A stretch of DNA of 39,142 nucleotides, from positions 1-39,142 of IMG/VR virus record IMGVR_UViG_3300043099_000404. One strand, 5' to 3'. Each line of letters begins with the position of its first letter. The first letter of the stretch is position 1. The position numbers and the translations under genes were made by a program. Origin of the DNA: a virus. Of the stretch, positions 37,818 to 39,142 are shown piece after piece. The notes beneath the pieces were generated by a model. The model had not been told where the DNA came from. It saw nothing but the letters and a program-made list of their open reading frames with translations, and made no database searches.

Positions 37818-39142
37818 TTATCTCCTAGTCTGGACCCCATAGGGCCTCCTGGTAATAACTAACTCCAGGTTAGATATGGTCCCCCCAAGTGCAAGAATGT
37901 CGAGACTTCTTGTGGGCTCAGAAGTTAGCGCATCTAGCAGAATGTTGAACCTTCGCTTATCCTCTTCCTCAATAGCCATCTCCTGGGAGACAACATAAAT
38001 GTCCTGGTAGTACTTGACTCCAATAGCAAGTGCGTCAGCTCGGTCATCCTTCTTCACAGCGCCTTTTTCACGACACATGCGAGTCAGCTGGTACATCAGC
38101 ATACGCGGAAGACGATCTTCCATAGGCTGATCATTATAGCTCTCGTAGTCCTTGGTGATCAGCTTCTCGTCAATACACACCCGATGCTGATTGAGGACAA
38201 GTTCCATTGTGTCGATGATTCTGTCTTCCTTCCGTGTGGTGCTGCGTTGTTCTTCCCATGCAATCCCGATGCCCCTCTCTTTCCCTCGCTTGATGAGCAT
38301 CTCCATGATTGCACCATCACCGAAGTTACTTTCGATGACACCACGACTGGCGCCACACTTTTTGGCCATAGTAAGTATGCCATCAAGGGTAGAGTCAGAG
38401 TAGCCATTTGTGCTGTAGAAGATATCACGGATGTAGATGATGCCGTTAATCTGCGAAAGGATCCACGCCACGGTCTCATCACTACCACGACCTGATGGGT
38501 CCACAGCTATGATGGTGTCACCCCAAGGTTCAGACTCTCCGATCTCTGCAGGCCTGTACCATCCGTCTCCGGGTAGAGCCACGGTCGGAAGATTGTTGAT
38601 GCGGTGTTCCTTATCTGCTCTCCACACAAGGCTACGTGGTCCCACCTTAGGATCTAGGGGGAGTACCATGAAGTCCGACAACTTGAGGGGGAACTTGAGA
38701 GCGTCAGACAGGCTGGTATCGAGCATGAACTGCAACATGAAGTTGCTCTTGGTCATGCTCGATTCACGAGTCCGTAGGTCGTCCTCAGTGAAACGTGTGT
38801 CGGTAGGTTCCCACTCTAGCTTGGAGTAGTCCCTGCAGTTGTCGATGTCCTCCTGGAGTTCGGCTGCGAGGATTCCCTCGTACTGCACCAGGTTTTCCCG
38901 TTTGGGATACCTAGCAGGCCACACCATTGGGACGTAGTTCCTCTCTTGAAGCGTCTTGTAGATGGTGAAGACCGTCTGAGGAGTACCAAGGTAGGTGATA
39001 GTCGAGTCGTCCTGCGGGATCAGCACAGACTCACCCTCGGTGACCAACTGCAGAAGCTTCTCTCTCATCAAGTCTGTGGCCGAGTTACCGGGAACTTCCA
39101 CGTCATCAAAGATGATGTCGTTGGCACGACCACCAGTCATCT
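37818..39142 (-). CDS. terL: Large terminase subunit (T7 gp19-like), 5' end missing
   Basis: The frame enters from the right edge. The first Met (39140) lies inside the conserved MTGGRANDIIFDDVEVP block, which includes Walker B (IIFDD), so roughly 140 N-terminal residues with Walker A are off-window. The ATPase coupling segment TYLGTPQT follows. The RNase H-like nuclease begins at IIAVDPSGRGSDETVAW, then GVIESNFGDG and DRADALAIGVKYYQD complete the acidic site. It packages concatemeric DNA through the portal and cuts it. At 440+ visible residues it fits T7 gp19 (586 aa). Confidence 0.95.
   Translation of the reverse strand, partial: MTGGRANDIIFDDVEVPGNSATDLMREKLLQLVTEGESVLIPQDDSTITYLGTPQTVFTIYKTLQERNYVPMVWPARYPKRENLVQYEGILAAELQEDIDNCRDYSKLEWEPTDTRFTEDDLRTRESSMTKSNFMLQFMLDTSLSDALKFPLKLSDFMVLPLDPKVGPRSLVWRADKEHRINNLPTVALPGDGWYRPAEIGESEPWGDTIIAVDPSGRGSDETVAWILSQINGIIYIRDIFYSTNGYSDSTLDGILTMAKKCGASRGVIESNFGDGAIMEMLIKRGKERGIGIAWEEQRSTTRKEDRIIDTMELVLNQHRVCIDEKLITKDYESYNDQPMEDRLPRMLMYQLTRMCREKGAVKKDDRADALAIGVKYYQDIYVVSQEMAIEEEDKRRFNILLDALTSEPTRSLDILALGGTISNLELVITRRPYGVQTRR

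Overview
The window is most of the genome of a T7-like podovirus (Autographiviridae type) of the cyanobacterial group. All convincing genes lie on the minus strand, so transcription runs from high to low coordinates. The gene order is the T7 order: single-subunit RNA polymerase, gp2.5-like SSB, gp3 endonuclease, gp4 primase-helicase, gp5 DNA polymerase, gp6 exonuclease, portal, scaffold, capsid, tail tubes A and B, three internal virion proteins, tail fibre. The cyanophage assignment rests on inserted nucleotide-metabolism genes (ThyX, a short class I ribonucleotide reductase pair, a MazG-like pyrophosphohydrolase) and a DUF6378-type protein. No psbA, hli, talC or integrase gene is seen. The exact host cannot be read from the sequence.

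Layout in transcription order: (1) 39142-37818, 3' part of the large terminase gene. (2) 37817-37472, a non-coding junction with two 55-bp repeats. In a linear T7-like genome the physical ends should lie near here, so the contig is probably circularly permuted. The tail-fibre 3' end, small terminase and lysis genes would then lie outside the window. (3) 37471-36690, thyX and a small ORF. (4) 36689-36066, a 624-bp non-coding control region with an array of ATTGAGAAT / ATTCTCAAT inverted repeats. (5) 36065-30920, an early accessory region of small, often overlapping genes. It holds an HhH-GPD-like protein, a possibly exported HEATH-motif metallopeptidase, a 36-repeat pentapeptide protein, a 29-aa membrane ORF and two gene remnants. 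(6) 30877-21067, RNA polymerase, replication and nucleotide supply. (7) 21070-18939, nrdA and nrdB. (8) 18946-1, virion morphogenesis.

The parts fit a lytic programme. The phage polymerase drives replication and structural genes. The gp3 and gp6 nucleases break down DNA, and NrdAB, ThyX and MazG shape the dNTP pool. A strong hairpin terminator follows the capsid gene, in the position of T7 T-phi. Cell-wall hydrolase domains are built into a gp15-position ejection protein (lambda-lysozyme-like plus M15 peptidase) rather than the N-terminus of the gp16-position protein.

The most unusual points are the small RNR subunit with Leu at the usual radical-Tyr position, the inverted-repeat array and twin 55-bp elements in the two non-coding regions, the HEATH metallopeptidase and HhH-GPD-like gene in the early region, and an early gene split by an in-frame UAA. 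Several small genes (29, 42, 48, 53 and 57 aa) were found by direct translation. All assignments come from reading motifs by eye; no database search was run.
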